Shown piece by piece: positions 53,291 to 62,806 of a DNA stretch of 64,000 nucleotides (position 1 is the first letter of the stretch; every line of letters starts with the position of its first letter). Both the position numbers and the translations under genes were made by a program. A model generated the notes under the pieces. The model saw nothing but the letters and a program-made list of their open reading frames with translations. It was not told the DNA's origin and ran no database searches. The stretch covers positions 68,271 through 132,270 of the forward strand of contig JAHHQO010000005.1 in the NCBI GenBank assembly GCA_020026335.1, read 5' to 3'. The stretch is from Alistipes sp. Its GTDB lineage: Bacteria > Bacteroidota > Bacteroidia > Bacteroidales > Rikenellaceae.

Positions 53291-54442
53291 TTATTTTCCG
53301 GCCTTGAAGCCATCCTTAATCCACCATACGTTACCATACTGAGCCAAATGGAGGTCGAAGTGATTAGCTGTGCAATCATAGAATGTACGACCGTCCCAGT
53401 TAGCCTCGGGGTGCTTGGATGCGTAATCCTCGCCCTCGTTGAACTTCCAGTAACCAATCAGACCGTCAGCTGCGGGGTTCACCGTAACCAACTTGTTGGT
53501 GTTAATCTCAGTCTGTGTCAAAGCACGCTTCCATACACGGAACTGGGCCATACGGCACTTGTCGAGGAAGTAGTCACCACTCGATGCAAGCTGCATACCG
53601 TTGATGGTAGTCTCGGGGATATCAACCACCAGCTGACCGGTAGGCTCACCGTTAACATACAACTGCAACTTACCCAGCGACTGCGAGTAAACGAATGCAA
53701 GGTGATACCACTTGCAAGGATCGAAGTGGGTCGGGTTGTTTACCTGAGAACCACCGCACTTCACCTGCAGAGTGTTGAAGTCAATCGAAGTATCACCGAA
53801 ACGGATGTAAATCTCGGTCGATGCACTCATGTTGATGATGGCCTGGTTATTAATCTGGAAGCCACTCATCCATACCCAAGTCTCGATGGACCAATCTTTG
53901 GTAGTGATGCCCCACTCGCTCATAGACTGGGGAACGGAACGACGATCCCACTCGGGAACGTCCTGGATAAGAGGCTTGTCGAGCAGAACCACCAACTTCG
54001 ACGAGCTGGCTGCTGCCTGGACGGGACCCTCAACATTGTTAATCATCAAAGGAAGTGCATACTGAGCGTCATCCTCGAAAAACTTCAGAGTAAGAGGAAT
54101 CTCGATGCTGGTCTTGCCCTTGGGAATAGAGAACTCGTGCTCCATGGCGAAGAACTCGTCGGGAAGAACTGCGTAGCTGGCACCGTTAGCCTCGTTGTAC
54201 GCATTCAAAAGTACAGAGTCGATAGCCAGGTTGAACTTAACATCAGCGTTCTGTGTAGAGACCAACTTCACAGAGAGTGTAGTCTCGATGTCGGAGGTGT
54301 CGTTGAACATGATACGCTTTGTGGGCGACTCAACAGACTGACCGATATAAATTCGCGCGTAATCGGGTTGATACTCGGCCTCACAACCCACCAGGGCAAC
54401 CAGAGCCAAGCCCGAGAACAAGCTTTTCAATATATTTTTCAT
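53291..54442 (-). CDS. DUF1735 and LamG-like surface lipoprotein
   Basis: A 383-residue lipoprotein (LVGCEAEYQPDY). The N-terminal ~150 residues carry a DUF1735 domain (ARIYIGQSVESPTKRIMFNDTSDIETTLSVKLVST). From ~170 a concanavalin/LamG-like sandwich follows: WSIETWVWMSGFQINNQAIINM, CKWYHLAFVYSQSLGKLQLYVNGEPTGQLV, CRMAQFRVWKRALTQTEI and DGLIGYWKFNEGEDY. These pieces are typical of surface glycan-binding proteins next to GH18 endoglycosidases in Bacteroides N-glycan loci. The ATG 54442 is preferred to an upstream TTG. No catalytic residues expected. Confidence 0.82.
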   Translation of the reverse strand: MKNILKSLFSGLALVALVGCEAEYQPDYARIYIGQSVESPTKRIMFNDTSDIETTLSVKLVSTQNADVKFNLAIDSVLLNAYNEANGASYAVLPDEFFAMEHEFSIPKGKTSIEIPLTLKFFEDDAQYALPLMINNVEGPVQAAASSSKLVVLLDKPLIQDVPEWDRRSVPQSMSEWGITTKDWSIETWVWMSGFQINNQAIINMSASTEIYIRFGDTSIDFNTLQVKCGGSQVNNPTHFDPCKWYHLAFVYSQSLGKLQLYVNGEPTGQLVVDIPETTINGMQLASSGDYFLDKCRMAQFRVWKRALTQTEINTNKLVTVNPAADGLIGYWKFNEGEDYASKHPEANWDGRTFYDCTANHFDLHLAQYGNVWWIKDGFKAGK

Positions 54443-54460
54443 GATTCGATTCAATTAAAA

Positions 54461-55609
54461 TTATTCAATGTTGGGGTTCATGATACCGGTAGCGGTACGC
54501 AACCACTTGTACTCGGGAGTGTTCTTGTAGTCATACTCCATGTGGTATGTACCGATACCACCTTTCTCGTAACCGTTATTGGGCTGCCACAACGCCATAC
54601 CGAGCAGCGAGGGCACACCTTTACCGCCACGAGAGATGAAGTTCAGGTTGCCACCATTGTCGGCATAACCACCCTTCTCGAAGTCCTCACAGAAAATCAG
54701 CTTCGATGTTACCATCTCAATCTCCTCGGGAGTATCAGCCTCCAGACCTCCCAACAGCTTGTTGTAACGGCCATCGAGGTCACCGTAACCGGTCGAGTAG
54801 TAAGCCTGAATAATGTAATAATCGAAGTAGTCTCTACAATCGGGGTGCATGTTCTGGGGCTCACCATCGATAACCAGCATACGGTCGGTTCCCGACTTGG
54901 GACCCAGATGCTTACCCAGCTCCTCTACGAAAATCTTGAAGTTACGACGCTGCATACGGTTAACGGCTGCGTTACCGTAGTCACCTGCCGGAGGTCCAGC
55001 AATGGTACCCGATGCACCGTAGTTCACCTCGAAGTCATAGTCAAATCCATCCCAGTCATACTTGTTGATGGTATCGATAATCGAATTGGCATATCTGCGG
55101 ATAGCTGAATCGATAGCGACCTCGTCGCCCTCAACATAACCCCAAAAAGCATTTACGGCATCACCCTCTGACCAGATACGATCGGCGGGCTTACCCAGCT
55201 TCTCCCAGTTCTCGGGGTCACGTACCCATGCGGGAGTGGTCTGGTCACCTACGTTAGCCACGATGAAGCACATCAGCACACGCAGACCCTTCTTCTCTCT
55301 TGCTGCCTTCTTGTCGGCAAACTTCTCGGGTGAGAGGTTGTACCAGTTACCCCACATCGAAACGAAGTCAACTGAATCGGGAAGACCCATCAGACTGCCT
55401 CGCAAAGAAGTACCATTACCGGTCCAGTTACCGAACCAACCGAAAGTGACGGGGTGCTTCGACTTCTTGTAATCGCGCAATGCCTTGTAGTAAGCATCGC
55501 TCTTGGGGGTATAATAGTTCTCGGGTTCCGCTTCGGTCCAGTCGCTACAAGCCACGAAACCGACACAGATAACTGCGAGAGCCAAAAGATTCAATATTAT
55601 TTTTTTCAT
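54461..55609 (-). CDS. GH18 endo-beta-N-acetylglucosaminidase lipoprotein
   Basis: A 382-residue GH18 enzyme. The lipid Cys is Cys21 (FVAC) followed by SDWTEAEPE, so surface display is likely. The catalytic DxxDxDxE motif is DGFDYDFE with Asp187, Asp190, Asp192 and Glu194 as general acid/base. The length and domain plan match the ENGase branch that cuts between the two core GlcNAc residues of N-glycans, leaving one GlcNAc on the protein (as in BT3987 of B. thetaiotaomicron), more than the chitinase branch. Its neighbours susD, susC and two DUF1735 lipoproteins reproduce the gene set of high-mannose N-glycan loci. Its product would be the substrate for the GH92/GH125/GH130 proteins encoded at 7.5-26 kb. 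Confidence 0.88.
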   Translation of the reverse strand: MKKIILNLLALAVICVGFVACSDWTEAEPENYYTPKSDAYYKALRDYKKSKHPVTFGWFGNWTGNGTSLRGSLMGLPDSVDFVSMWGNWYNLSPEKFADKKAAREKKGLRVLMCFIVANVGDQTTPAWVRDPENWEKLGKPADRIWSEGDAVNAFWGYVEGDEVAIDSAIRRYANSIIDTINKYDWDGFDYDFEVNYGASGTIAGPPAGDYGNAAVNRMQRRNFKIFVEELGKHLGPKSGTDRMLVIDGEPQNMHPDCRDYFDYYIIQAYYSTGYGDLDGRYNKLLGGLEADTPEEIEMVTSKLIFCEDFEKGGYADNGGNLNFISRGGKGVPSLLGMALWQPNNGYEKGGIGTYHMEYDYKNTPEYKWLRTATGIMNPNIE

Positions 55610-55627
55610 GGTTAAGTATTTTTTAGA

Positions 55628-57175
55628 TTAGTTCTTTTTTGCCCACCACAAATCAATATTCTCCTTGTCGCTGCCAATCATGGCAACAGCAGCCTGGACA
55701 TTTGCTTTGTTGGTCTCATACTCGGTCTGAGAGAAACGCAGACGACGCTGGCCACGCTCCGAAGTCACACCGGTAGTCGAGAGGTTATCACCTGCGGGGA
55801 AGATATCGGGGAAACCGGTACGACGGTAGTCGTTCCAACCCTCGTTACCCATGGGGAAGTTGGCAATCCACTTCTGAGTGATGATACGGTTGAGCTTCTC
55901 GGAAGTAGATGCACCCTCGTTCCACTTGATGGTCACAGTGTTCTTGGGAGTGTAGTCATACTTGGTGTTCTTCATATCCTTGAAACCGGTGGGAACGCTC
56001 GAGCTGTCGTTGATGTAAGCCGAAGCAGCTGTACCTACGCCACGCTCGTTGAACGAAAGGCGGATACCCTCCTCGTAGTAACGCTGTGCGTTGTCGGCAA
56101 CATCGTCCCAACCCAGCAGGTTAGCCTCTGCACGCAGGAATGCAACCTCGGCAGCACTGAACACCAGCATCTTGGTGTTGGTCTCAACATTGAACTTCGA
56201 AGACTTTCTGTACATGTCGGGCTTGATACCGCGAATACCCGAACGAACACCTACATACTCCGACGACGAACCGTCCTTGGGAGTGAAGTAAACCGAACGA
56301 CGAGCATCGTTGTAACCGTTCATGAAGGTTACGATAGAAGCGTTGGGACGAACCTCACCCCACTCCTGAACAACCTGGAAGCCGTTCTTGTAACGACCGT
56401 TCAAGTTATCCCATGCAGAATCGTTAATCGAGGACATCACACCAATCGAGTGGTTGACAGCCTCCAGAGCCTTCTGGTGAGCAAACTCCTCGTAACCCGA
56501 AACACCCGAGATACGGATAGCCATACGGAGTTTCAGAGAGTTGGCATACTTAACCCACTTCTTGAAGTCACCGTCATAAATGGGGTCGTAACCACCCTTC
56601 AGGGGGTTGATTTCGTCGGTCATCGCACCTGCGATTTCAGTCAGTTCGGCGATGGCAGAATCCAAATCCTCGAACATTGCCTTGAAAGCAGTCTCCTCAT
56701 TATCATAAGCTACTGCAAAGGTACCCTCCTTAATCTGAGTGTAAGGAATAGGACCCTGAAGGCAGGCTACACGCAGCATGACGTCAACACGCAACAGCTT
56801 TGCCAAAGGCAGGCAGGCGGGCTGGTTCATACGTACGATAGAGAAGTAGTTCTTGTAGAACTGAGTGAAGTACCAGTCGGCAGACCAACGGTTCTCCTTA
56901 TCACCCACGTTGTAGGTGTAGTAGTTAAAGTCACCCCAGTGCCAGGTGTTGGTAGCAGTAACATAACCGCCGAAGCAAGCCCAAAATGTATTGTTACGCT
57001 GGCAAGGGTTCTCCTCGGGAGATGCCAGACAGTTAATCAACTGAGTAACGAGTGCACCCGATTCCAATGTCTGAGGCTGATTGGGATTGGTGTTATACTC
57101 CTCGAAGTTGCCGGTGCAGCTGCAGAACAGGCCTGCAAGCGCGGCACAAATCGTATATTTTGAAAATATTTTCAT
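55628..57175 (-). CDS. SusD-like nutrient-binding lipoprotein
   Basis: A 515-residue SusD-family protein of the branch seen in N-glycan loci (SusD-like_2 type). The lipobox is FCSC (Cys20), followed by TGNFEEYNTNPNQP. Typical segments are DWYFTQFYKNYFSIVRMN, LRVACLQGPIPYTQI, FKKWVKYANSLKLRMAIRISG, MLVFSAAEVAFLRAEANLLGW and a C-terminal QKWIANFPMGNEGWNDYRRTGFPDIFP. It binds the ligand at the surface and lids the SusC channel encoded 16 bp upstream. With a GH18 endoglycosidase downstream, the ligand is probably N-glycan or glycopeptide. Confidence 0.92.
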   Translation of the reverse strand: MKIFSKYTICAALAGLFCSCTGNFEEYNTNPNQPQTLESGALVTQLINCLASPEENPCQRNNTFWACFGGYVTATNTWHWGDFNYYTYNVGDKENRWSADWYFTQFYKNYFSIVRMNQPACLPLAKLLRVDVMLRVACLQGPIPYTQIKEGTFAVAYDNEETAFKAMFEDLDSAIAELTEIAGAMTDEINPLKGGYDPIYDGDFKKWVKYANSLKLRMAIRISGVSGYEEFAHQKALEAVNHSIGVMSSINDSAWDNLNGRYKNGFQVVQEWGEVRPNASIVTFMNGYNDARRSVYFTPKDGSSSEYVGVRSGIRGIKPDMYRKSSKFNVETNTKMLVFSAAEVAFLRAEANLLGWDDVADNAQRYYEEGIRLSFNERGVGTAASAYINDSSSVPTGFKDMKNTKYDYTPKNTVTIKWNEGASTSEKLNRIITQKWIANFPMGNEGWNDYRRTGFPDIFPAGDNLSTTGVTSERGQRRLRFSQTEYETNKANVQAAVAMIGSDKENIDLWWAKKN

Positions 57176-57191
57176 GTCTTATGCTGATTTT

Positions 57192-60100
57192 TTAGAAATT
57201 CAACTTAACGCTGAAACCTACATTGCGCAGACTGGGCTGCATGAAATAGTCATAACCTGCATAGAGAGGTGATGTGGTCGAAGGCGAGATTTCAGGGTCG
57301 AAGGGAGCCTTGCAGTAAATCATCCACAGGTTATGAGCGGTCAGACCTACCGACATGCGAACCTTGTTGCGGAACCACTTTGCGGGCAGGTTATAAGCCA
57401 GGCTCAACTCCGAAAGGCGGACGTTGCTTGCAGAGTATGCATAGTAAACACCGTTACCGGCAATGGTAGTGTAATAAGTCTGAGCCGAAATCTTACCGTT
57501 GTTGATGGGTACACCGCCATTGTCACGGGCAACAGCAGATGCCTCAGACACACCGAACTTATCCAACTCGGACTGAGTACCACCCAATACGATACCACCT
57601 ACACGTGCTGTAAGAACGACACCCAGGTCGAGACCCTTATAAGAGAAGGTGTTGCTCCAACCCATGTTGAAGTCGGGAAGAACAGAACCAATCTTGCGGT
57701 CCTCGGTCTGAACGATAGCCAGCTTGTCGGCATCGGGGTCTACCCAAATTTCACCGTTCATATCGGTGCGGAGTGCGTGGTTGACATAAACATCACCCAT
57801 CGAACCGCCCTTGCGCAGGATAACACGTGCGTCGAGGTTGGCATAAGAAGCAATCTCAAACTCCTGCATGTCAATCAAAGTACCGTCGAGAGGGTTGCGA
57901 GCACCGTTGTTGACCTCGATAACCTTGTTCTCGTTCCAAGAGAGGTTGTAGTTCGACGACCAAGTGAAGTCACCCCACTTGTTGTTGTAGCCGATACCCA
58001 ACTCAATACCCTGGTTCTGGATATTACCGGTCTGGATGAACGCCGAGTCATAACCCGAAGCTGCAGACAGCTTAATTTTAAAGGTCTGATCGTAGGTGTT
58101 CGAACGGTAGTAAGTCATGTCGATGTTAAAGTGGTTCCATAACTTCATGTTGAAACCCAACTCCCAAGACTTGGTCTTCTCAGGCTTCAGGTCGCGGAAG
58201 GGATAGATAGCATCCGAGTTCCAACCCTTACTCTCCTCATCGAAGGGGTAAGTCAAGAGGGTACGGTAACGCTCGAACGAGTTAGCCACCTTGGTGTAAG
58301 AACCACGAACCTTCAAGAACGAGAACCACTCGGGCATGTTCACCATATTAGAGATAACGGCAGAAAGACCTACCGAAGGATAGAAGAACGAAGAGCTCTT
58401 CGAGTAAGCCAACTGAGACTCCCAATCGTTACGGCCGGTCAAAGTCAGATAGAGCATCGACTTCCAACCCAACTCGACGTTGGCGAAGACAGCCTGGCTC
58501 TGGTCGTGCCACTTGTGGGTTTTGGGCTTAAACTTAGCCGAGAAATCCAAGTTATGGATAGAGAAGAAGTTAGCGTTACCACGGAGGTTACCTGCCATAC
58601 CAATCATCTCCTCACGGATATCGTTGATAGAAGCACCGATGTTGGCAGAAATAGACCAGTTGTCCCAAGTCTTGTTGATGTTCATCATCACATCGCCATA
58701 GAACGAGTTGTCAACAGTGTGAACCTGCTCGTAGTTACCATACTTACCAGCCCATGTGAGGTCGGTAGATGCGAAGAGCTTCTTTGTGAAGCGGTTGTCA
58801 GAGTTGTCGAGACGTACACGACCTACGAACTCCAACCAGTCGGTTGCCTTATACTTGAGCGATGCATTGAACATGTAACGCTTCTTGGTGTTCTCGCGGT
58901 TCATGCGGTTTACCACCCAGAAGGGGTTCTGAAGACCCATAGCCTTGGTAGTGTAGGGCCAGTACTGCTCGTAGATACCACGTGCAGGGTTCCAACGCTC
59001 GTACATACGAACCTCGCTGAACGAATCACCACGGGGGAAGAGGTAGAGTGCGGGAGTGGGGTTGAAATACTGACCACCACCGGTCATGTTCTTATCCTTC
59101 TGGATAATGTAGCTACCACCCAGGTCAAGAGTCAGCTTCTCCTTGAGGAAGTTGGCAGTATTACGGAACGTAAAGTTGTAACGCTCGTAAGTGTTGTTGG
59201 GGATAATACCCGATGCGTTGGTGGTTGCCACCGAAGCATAAGTCTGATTGCGTGAAGTACCGGTCGAGAACGAAATGGCGTTCATGGTATTCACACCTGT
59301 ATCGAAGAAATCCTTGGGATCGTAAGCACCATAGTTGCTACCACGTACTGTGCTCCAGCTCTCGAATACACCGGGAGCATTACCGTAACGGTTCTGCATT
59401 TCGGGCATCATGTAAGCTGTCGAGAAAGTAGTGTTGTTAGAGAAGCTGAGGCTGGTCTTGTCCTTGGTACCCTTCTTGGTATTGATAAGAACGACACCGT
59501 TGGCAGCAGCATTACCGTAAAGAGCGGCAGCCGAAGGACCAGTCAGCATGTTGATAGACTCGATATCCTCGGGGTTGATATCGGCAACGGCATCGGTACC
59601 GGGCTGGTTACCACGTACGTCGGCACCGTCACCACCCATTGTGGGGTTGAACATGGGGATACCATCAATCACATAGAGTGCGTTGTTGTTCTTCGAGATA
59701 GATTTTGTACCACGCATAACGACCTTCGCAGAACCACCGACACCGGTAGCCGAAGAGTTGATGGTCACACCGGCAACCTTACCATTCAGAGAGTTCATGA
59801 AGTTGGCATCCTTCACGGTGGTCAGCTCGTCGGCCTTCACCTGCTGTACGTTATACGACAGTGCCTTCTCCGAACGCTTGATACCCAGTGCAGTAACAAC
59901 AACGGCCTCTACCGAAGTAGCAGCCTCGCGCAGGGTTACGACGATACGGGTCATGTTGCCTACTACGCGGGTAGCGGTCTCATAACCCAGGTAGCTGATT
60001 TCCAACTCATGGCTGTTTGCGGGAGCGGGAACGGTCAGCTCATAATTACCGTCGATGTCGGTAGTGGTACCGATTGCAGTACCCTTGACAATAACGGTAG

Positions 60101-60500
60101 CACCGATGACGGGAATACCTGCACCATCGACAACACAACCGGTTACCCTAACGGGCTTGTTCGAAACAACAGCCTTCTCCAACACGATGTTGTTACCTGT
60201 AATCTTGTAGGAGATGTTGGTGCCCTTGAGCATCTGCTCCAAAGCCACGTTCAGATTCTCGTCTGTAACGTTGATGGTACAATTGTGGTTCAAATCAAGA
60301 CCCTCATTGTAAATGAAGAAATACTTGGTTTGCTTCTCGACATCATTCATTACCTGCTCCATGGGGACATTGGTCTTCTTAATGGTAACCCCCACCTTTG
60401 CATTCTGACCCATTACCATCGAAGGAAGTAGGGTCGCTGCAAAAATAAACAGGAATGTAAACAGCATTTTATGGATTTGCTGAATCACATTTTTATTCAT
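57192..60500 (-). CDS. SusC-like TonB-dependent transporter with STN signalling domain
   Basis: A 1102-residue SusC protein. After the signal peptide there is an STN domain (~35-108: VGVTIKKTNVPMEQVMNDVEKQTKYFFIYNEG..NLNVALEQMLKGTNISYKITGNNIVLEK), which contacts a FecR periplasmic domain. A carboxypeptidase-regulatory-like domain (RVTGCVVDGAGIPVIGATVIVKGTAIGTTTD), the plug (VVVTALGIKRSEKALSYNVQQV, GNAAANGVVLINTKKG) and a long barrel ending in FSVKLNF follow. The STN domain fits direct signalling to the FecR encoded just upstream at 60684-61622. It imports N-glycan or related oligosaccharide by gene context. The 60501-60683 gap holds no gene. Confidence 0.94.
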   Translation of the reverse strand: MNKNVIQQIHKMLFTFLFIFAATLLPSMVMGQNAKVGVTIKKTNVPMEQVMNDVEKQTKYFFIYNEGLDLNHNCTINVTDENLNVALEQMLKGTNISYKITGNNIVLEKAVVSNKPVRVTGCVVDGAGIPVIGATVIVKGTAIGTTTDIDGNYELTVPAPANSHELEISYLGYETATRVVGNMTRIVVTLREAATSVEAVVVTALGIKRSEKALSYNVQQVKADELTTVKDANFMNSLNGKVAGVTINSSATGVGGSAKVVMRGTKSISKNNNALYVIDGIPMFNPTMGGDGADVRGNQPGTDAVADINPEDIESINMLTGPSAAALYGNAAANGVVLINTKKGTKDKTSLSFSNNTTFSTAYMMPEMQNRYGNAPGVFESWSTVRGSNYGAYDPKDFFDTGVNTMNAISFSTGTSRNQTYASVATTNASGIIPNNTYERYNFTFRNTANFLKEKLTLDLGGSYIIQKDKNMTGGGQYFNPTPALYLFPRGDSFSEVRMYERWNPARGIYEQYWPYTTKAMGLQNPFWVVNRMNRENTKKRYMFNASLKYKATDWLEFVGRVRLDNSDNRFTKKLFASTDLTWAGKYGNYEQVHTVDNSFYGDVMMNINKTWDNWSISANIGASINDIREEMIGMAGNLRGNANFFSIHNLDFSAKFKPKTHKWHDQSQAVFANVELGWKSMLYLTLTGRNDWESQLAYSKSSSFFYPSVGLSAVISNMVNMPEWFSFLKVRGSYTKVANSFERYRTLLTYPFDEESKGWNSDAIYPFRDLKPEKTKSWELGFNMKLWNHFNIDMTYYRSNTYDQTFKIKLSAASGYDSAFIQTGNIQNQGIELGIGYNNKWGDFTWSSNYNLSWNENKVIEVNNGARNPLDGTLIDMQEFEIASYANLDARVILRKGGSMGDVYVNHALRTDMNGEIWVDPDADKLAIVQTEDRKIGSVLPDFNMGWSNTFSYKGLDLGVVLTARVGGIVLGGTQSELDKFGVSEASAVARDNGGVPINNGKISAQTYYTTIAGNGVYYAYSASNVRLSELSLAYNLPAKWFRNKVRMSVGLTAHNLWMIYCKAPFDPEISPSTTSPLYAGYDYFMQPSLRNVGFSVKLNF

Positions 60501-60683
60501 AATTGGTAAAATTAAGATTCATTAATAAAAATTAAGTTTAGATGATTTGCTTCTTTTGTAGTTTAGGTTCGCGGGAAATACATTCACTCACCGGTCCACA
60601 ATTTTATAAAAAGGTAAAAGAGTTAGTTTTTTATTTACATAGGCTATTTGTTTAAGTTCAGGAATGGATTAATTAATTATTTA

Positions 60684-61622
60684 TTACTTTATTATTAGTA
60701 TCGCCTTGTCTTTGTCGTACTCATATTTGAAGTCGGCACCCAACTGCAAAATCTCCATGGCGTGCTCCACACCATCCGAGATGTGAATCTTACCCAGACA
60801 GTGCAAACGCGGCAAATACTCACGCTCCACGCGCACGCGGATGTCGTAAGCATTCTCCAACTTGCCAATCAGCTCCTCGAACGAGGTGTTCTTCAGACTG
60901 ATGATGTCTTCGGTCCACTGCACGGCTTCGAAATCCTCGACGGTGTACTGCGAGAGCTTCGAACCATCGAGTTTGACACAATCGTGGGGCTGCATGATGA
61001 TGTTGCAGTCTCCCGAAATGAGATTCTCCAGCTGCACGCATCCGCGGATAAGGAGGGTCGAGAACATCGAGTGCTGCTCGTCGGCATTGATATTGAACTT
61101 CGTGCCGAGCACCTTGACATCGCACGCGAAGGTGTGAATGACAAAGGGCTTCTCCTTGTCCTGTGCCACATCAAAGACTGCCTCACCCGAGAGACGCACG
61201 TTTCGCTGTGCTTTGGAAAAGAGAGCGGGATATTCCAATTTGGCACCCGAATTCAGGCAGATGGAAGTACCGTCCGAGAGGGTGATGTTCATGCGCTGAC
61301 CCTTGGGGACCTCCAGCGCCATCATTTGGTTCGTGATTTGGCGGACGTTGTAAGAAGAGAACATCCAGCTGCCAGTGAGAATGACAGCCAGAACAGCAGC
61401 TACGGCAGCAAATTGGCGGAGCGTTCTGCCCCAGTTGCGAACGAATATAGTTTTAGCGGTCTTCCGGACAGGTGCATGCAAGACTACTGCCGTGAAGGCA
61501 GCACTCATAGCATCCAATTCCAGACGATGGTCTTGACTTTCGTCGAGCCAGTCCAGAATCTGCTTCTCCTCGTCAGGAGTGGTTTCACATTTCAAATATT
61601 TTAATAATATCTCGTTGCACAT
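60684..61622 (-). CDS. FecR-family anti-sigma factor (second copy), no adjacent sigma
   Basis: A 312-residue FecR-like protein using the ATG at 61622; an upstream in-frame GTG at 61646 lies in the conserved leader and is not preferred. The plan equals that of the first copy: N-terminal ILLKYLKCETTPDEEKQILDWLDES, one membrane helix near residues 73-93, VEVPKGQRMNITLSDGTSICLNSGAKLEYPALF, VRLSGEAVFDVAQDKEKPFVIHTFACDVKVLGTKFNI and a C-terminal DUF4974-like part (FEELIGKLENAYDIRVRVE..LPRLHCLGKIHISDG). It lies directly upstream of the STN-bearing susC, the normal place for its signalling partner, but no ECF sigma gene follows on its upstream side, where the sequence is AT-rich. It may share the sigma encoded at 49460. 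Confidence 0.92.
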   Translation of the reverse strand: MCNEILLKYLKCETTPDEEKQILDWLDESQDHRLELDAMSAAFTAVVLHAPVRKTAKTIFVRNWGRTLRQFAAVAAVLAVILTGSWMFSSYNVRQITNQMMALEVPKGQRMNITLSDGTSICLNSGAKLEYPALFSKAQRNVRLSGEAVFDVAQDKEKPFVIHTFACDVKVLGTKFNINADEQHSMFSTLLIRGCVQLENLISGDCNIIMQPHDCVKLDGSKLSQYTVEDFEAVQWTEDIISLKNTSFEELIGKLENAYDIRVRVEREYLPRLHCLGKIHISDGVEHAMEILQLGADFKYEYDKDKAILIIK

Positions 61623-61668
61623 ACTATTATATAACAATCCAGACACGCAACCTTACACTTAAAAATCA
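61623..61668 (-). promoter_or_regulatory. Conserved FecR leader, copy 2
   Basis: Minus-strand GTGTAAGGTT, TGGAT and TTATATAATAGTATG, with the same 36-nt spacing from GTGTAAGG to the ATG as in copy 1 at 50111. It predicts control by the same sigma. Confidence 0.65.
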
Positions 61669-62058
61669 CATTTTTTAAAAATAAATATCTTTAATAATAT
61701 AATAAATAATAATATTAATTACATAATACACTGATAATCGAAAAGATACGCACTTACAAATAATTAAAATCCGAGAAATATTATTAATAAAATCGCACAA
61801 AATTTCCGCTCTCACGTTGCATTTTTCGTCCCTCAACACCCCAAAACGGCATTTCGGGGGTAAAGAACGGCCATCAGCCCCCTACTCTTCCTCATTTTTT
61901 TAAGAACTACTTCGCACCTTATGGAGGTTGATAAAAGTTTAAGAAATGGCGCAAGAAAGGGAGGTGGAAGTACCTATTATTATATAATGAGGGGAGTATT
62001 AGACAACTGCAACGTCATGACAAAAGCATCTGTTAGAATCAGACTCCAACAAGACGAG
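61669..62058. other. AT-rich gene-free stretch at a composition boundary
   Basis: Strongly AT-rich sequence marks the change from the GC-rich chromosome to the low-GC right end. One 75-codon plus-strand frame (61921-62148) has no recognisable features and runs antisense to the following gene. No sigma gene remnant was found. Confidence 0.5.
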
Positions 62059-62806
62059 TTACTCTTTAATATACCCTTCCTGCTCATATCCGCGACCATA
62101 CCGGTGCATCATATCAACCATGGGACACAGACGCTTATCGGGAAGTGACATATTTTTGAATTTGGAATACTGTTTTTCGTACAACGCCCTGTTTCCCGTT
62201 CGAAGACGTTGCTCGATATCTTGAGGGACAAAAAAACTCGGCACGCTCTCCCAAATAAGCATAGAACTCCGAAAGGAAGATATGGATTCCGGCCAAATCG
62301 AAATCACCGAAATGCACATAGCGGTTAGGAATGCGCTGCAACCAGCTTCTCAAATCATTCGACTGGGGGTATCGAGAAACGAACAGCGTTCTTTGCCCCG
62401 CGAAAAGATACTTTTGTCCCAACAAGTGCTGAAAGTTCTCACTATTCTCGACACCGACCACAACAACATCGTCGGGGATATCGAAATGTTCGAAATCCTC
62501 CACGAAAAACGCCATGCCATTATGAGGTTGCAACTCTATACGCTCGTCCCCCAACACCACCTCAACAGGCTCGGTCACGTTACACAGAAACCCCATAAAG
62601 ATTCTCATCTTCATCATCTTGGAATCTCCCACGACAGCCACTTGCTCGGAGCGTTTCACACCCGAAGGCGAGGTATGAAGACGCACCCACTCCTCCAAAT
62701 CTCTAATACCGTATCGTTGAACCAGATACACACGACACGCCGCCGCATCAACTATTAGGTAGAGAATAACTATTCCGCTTGGGGCGTTTTGTTTTTGAGC
62801 GTACAC
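62059..62806 (-). pseudogene. Toprim/JetD-C-like protein gene interrupted by a frameshift
   Basis: Two overlapping minus-strand frames together read as one protein. The first (to ~62235) contains VVVVGVENSENF and RYVHFGDFDLAGIHIF, a Toprim-like pattern with a Glu and a DxD, as in the C-terminal domain of Wadjet JetD and related DUF2220/DUF7281 proteins. At a run of seven T (minus strand; 62230-62236) the sensible sequence continues in another frame, PQDIEQRLRTGNRALYEKQYSKF and so on, to a stop at 62059. The uninterrupted product would be near 245 residues, with an uncertain start overlapping the upstream gene by 37 bp. A one-base indel is the simplest explanation; sequencing error or programmed slippage are possible. 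No JetA/B/C genes are nearby. Confidence 0.6.

Noticed and set aside
53234..55108. A 624-codon plus-strand frame covering LamG lipoprotein and GH18 antisense
   Set aside because: It spans two well-supported minus-strand genes and their gap; no family resemblance.
61647..62058. A remnant of an ECF sigma gene upstream of FecR 2
   Set aside because: No frame in this AT-rich stretch resembles sigma regions 2 or 4.
61921..62148. A 75-codon plus-strand frame at the right end
   Set aside because: No ribosome-binding or domain evidence, and it overlaps the supported end of the interrupted Toprim-like gene on the other strand.
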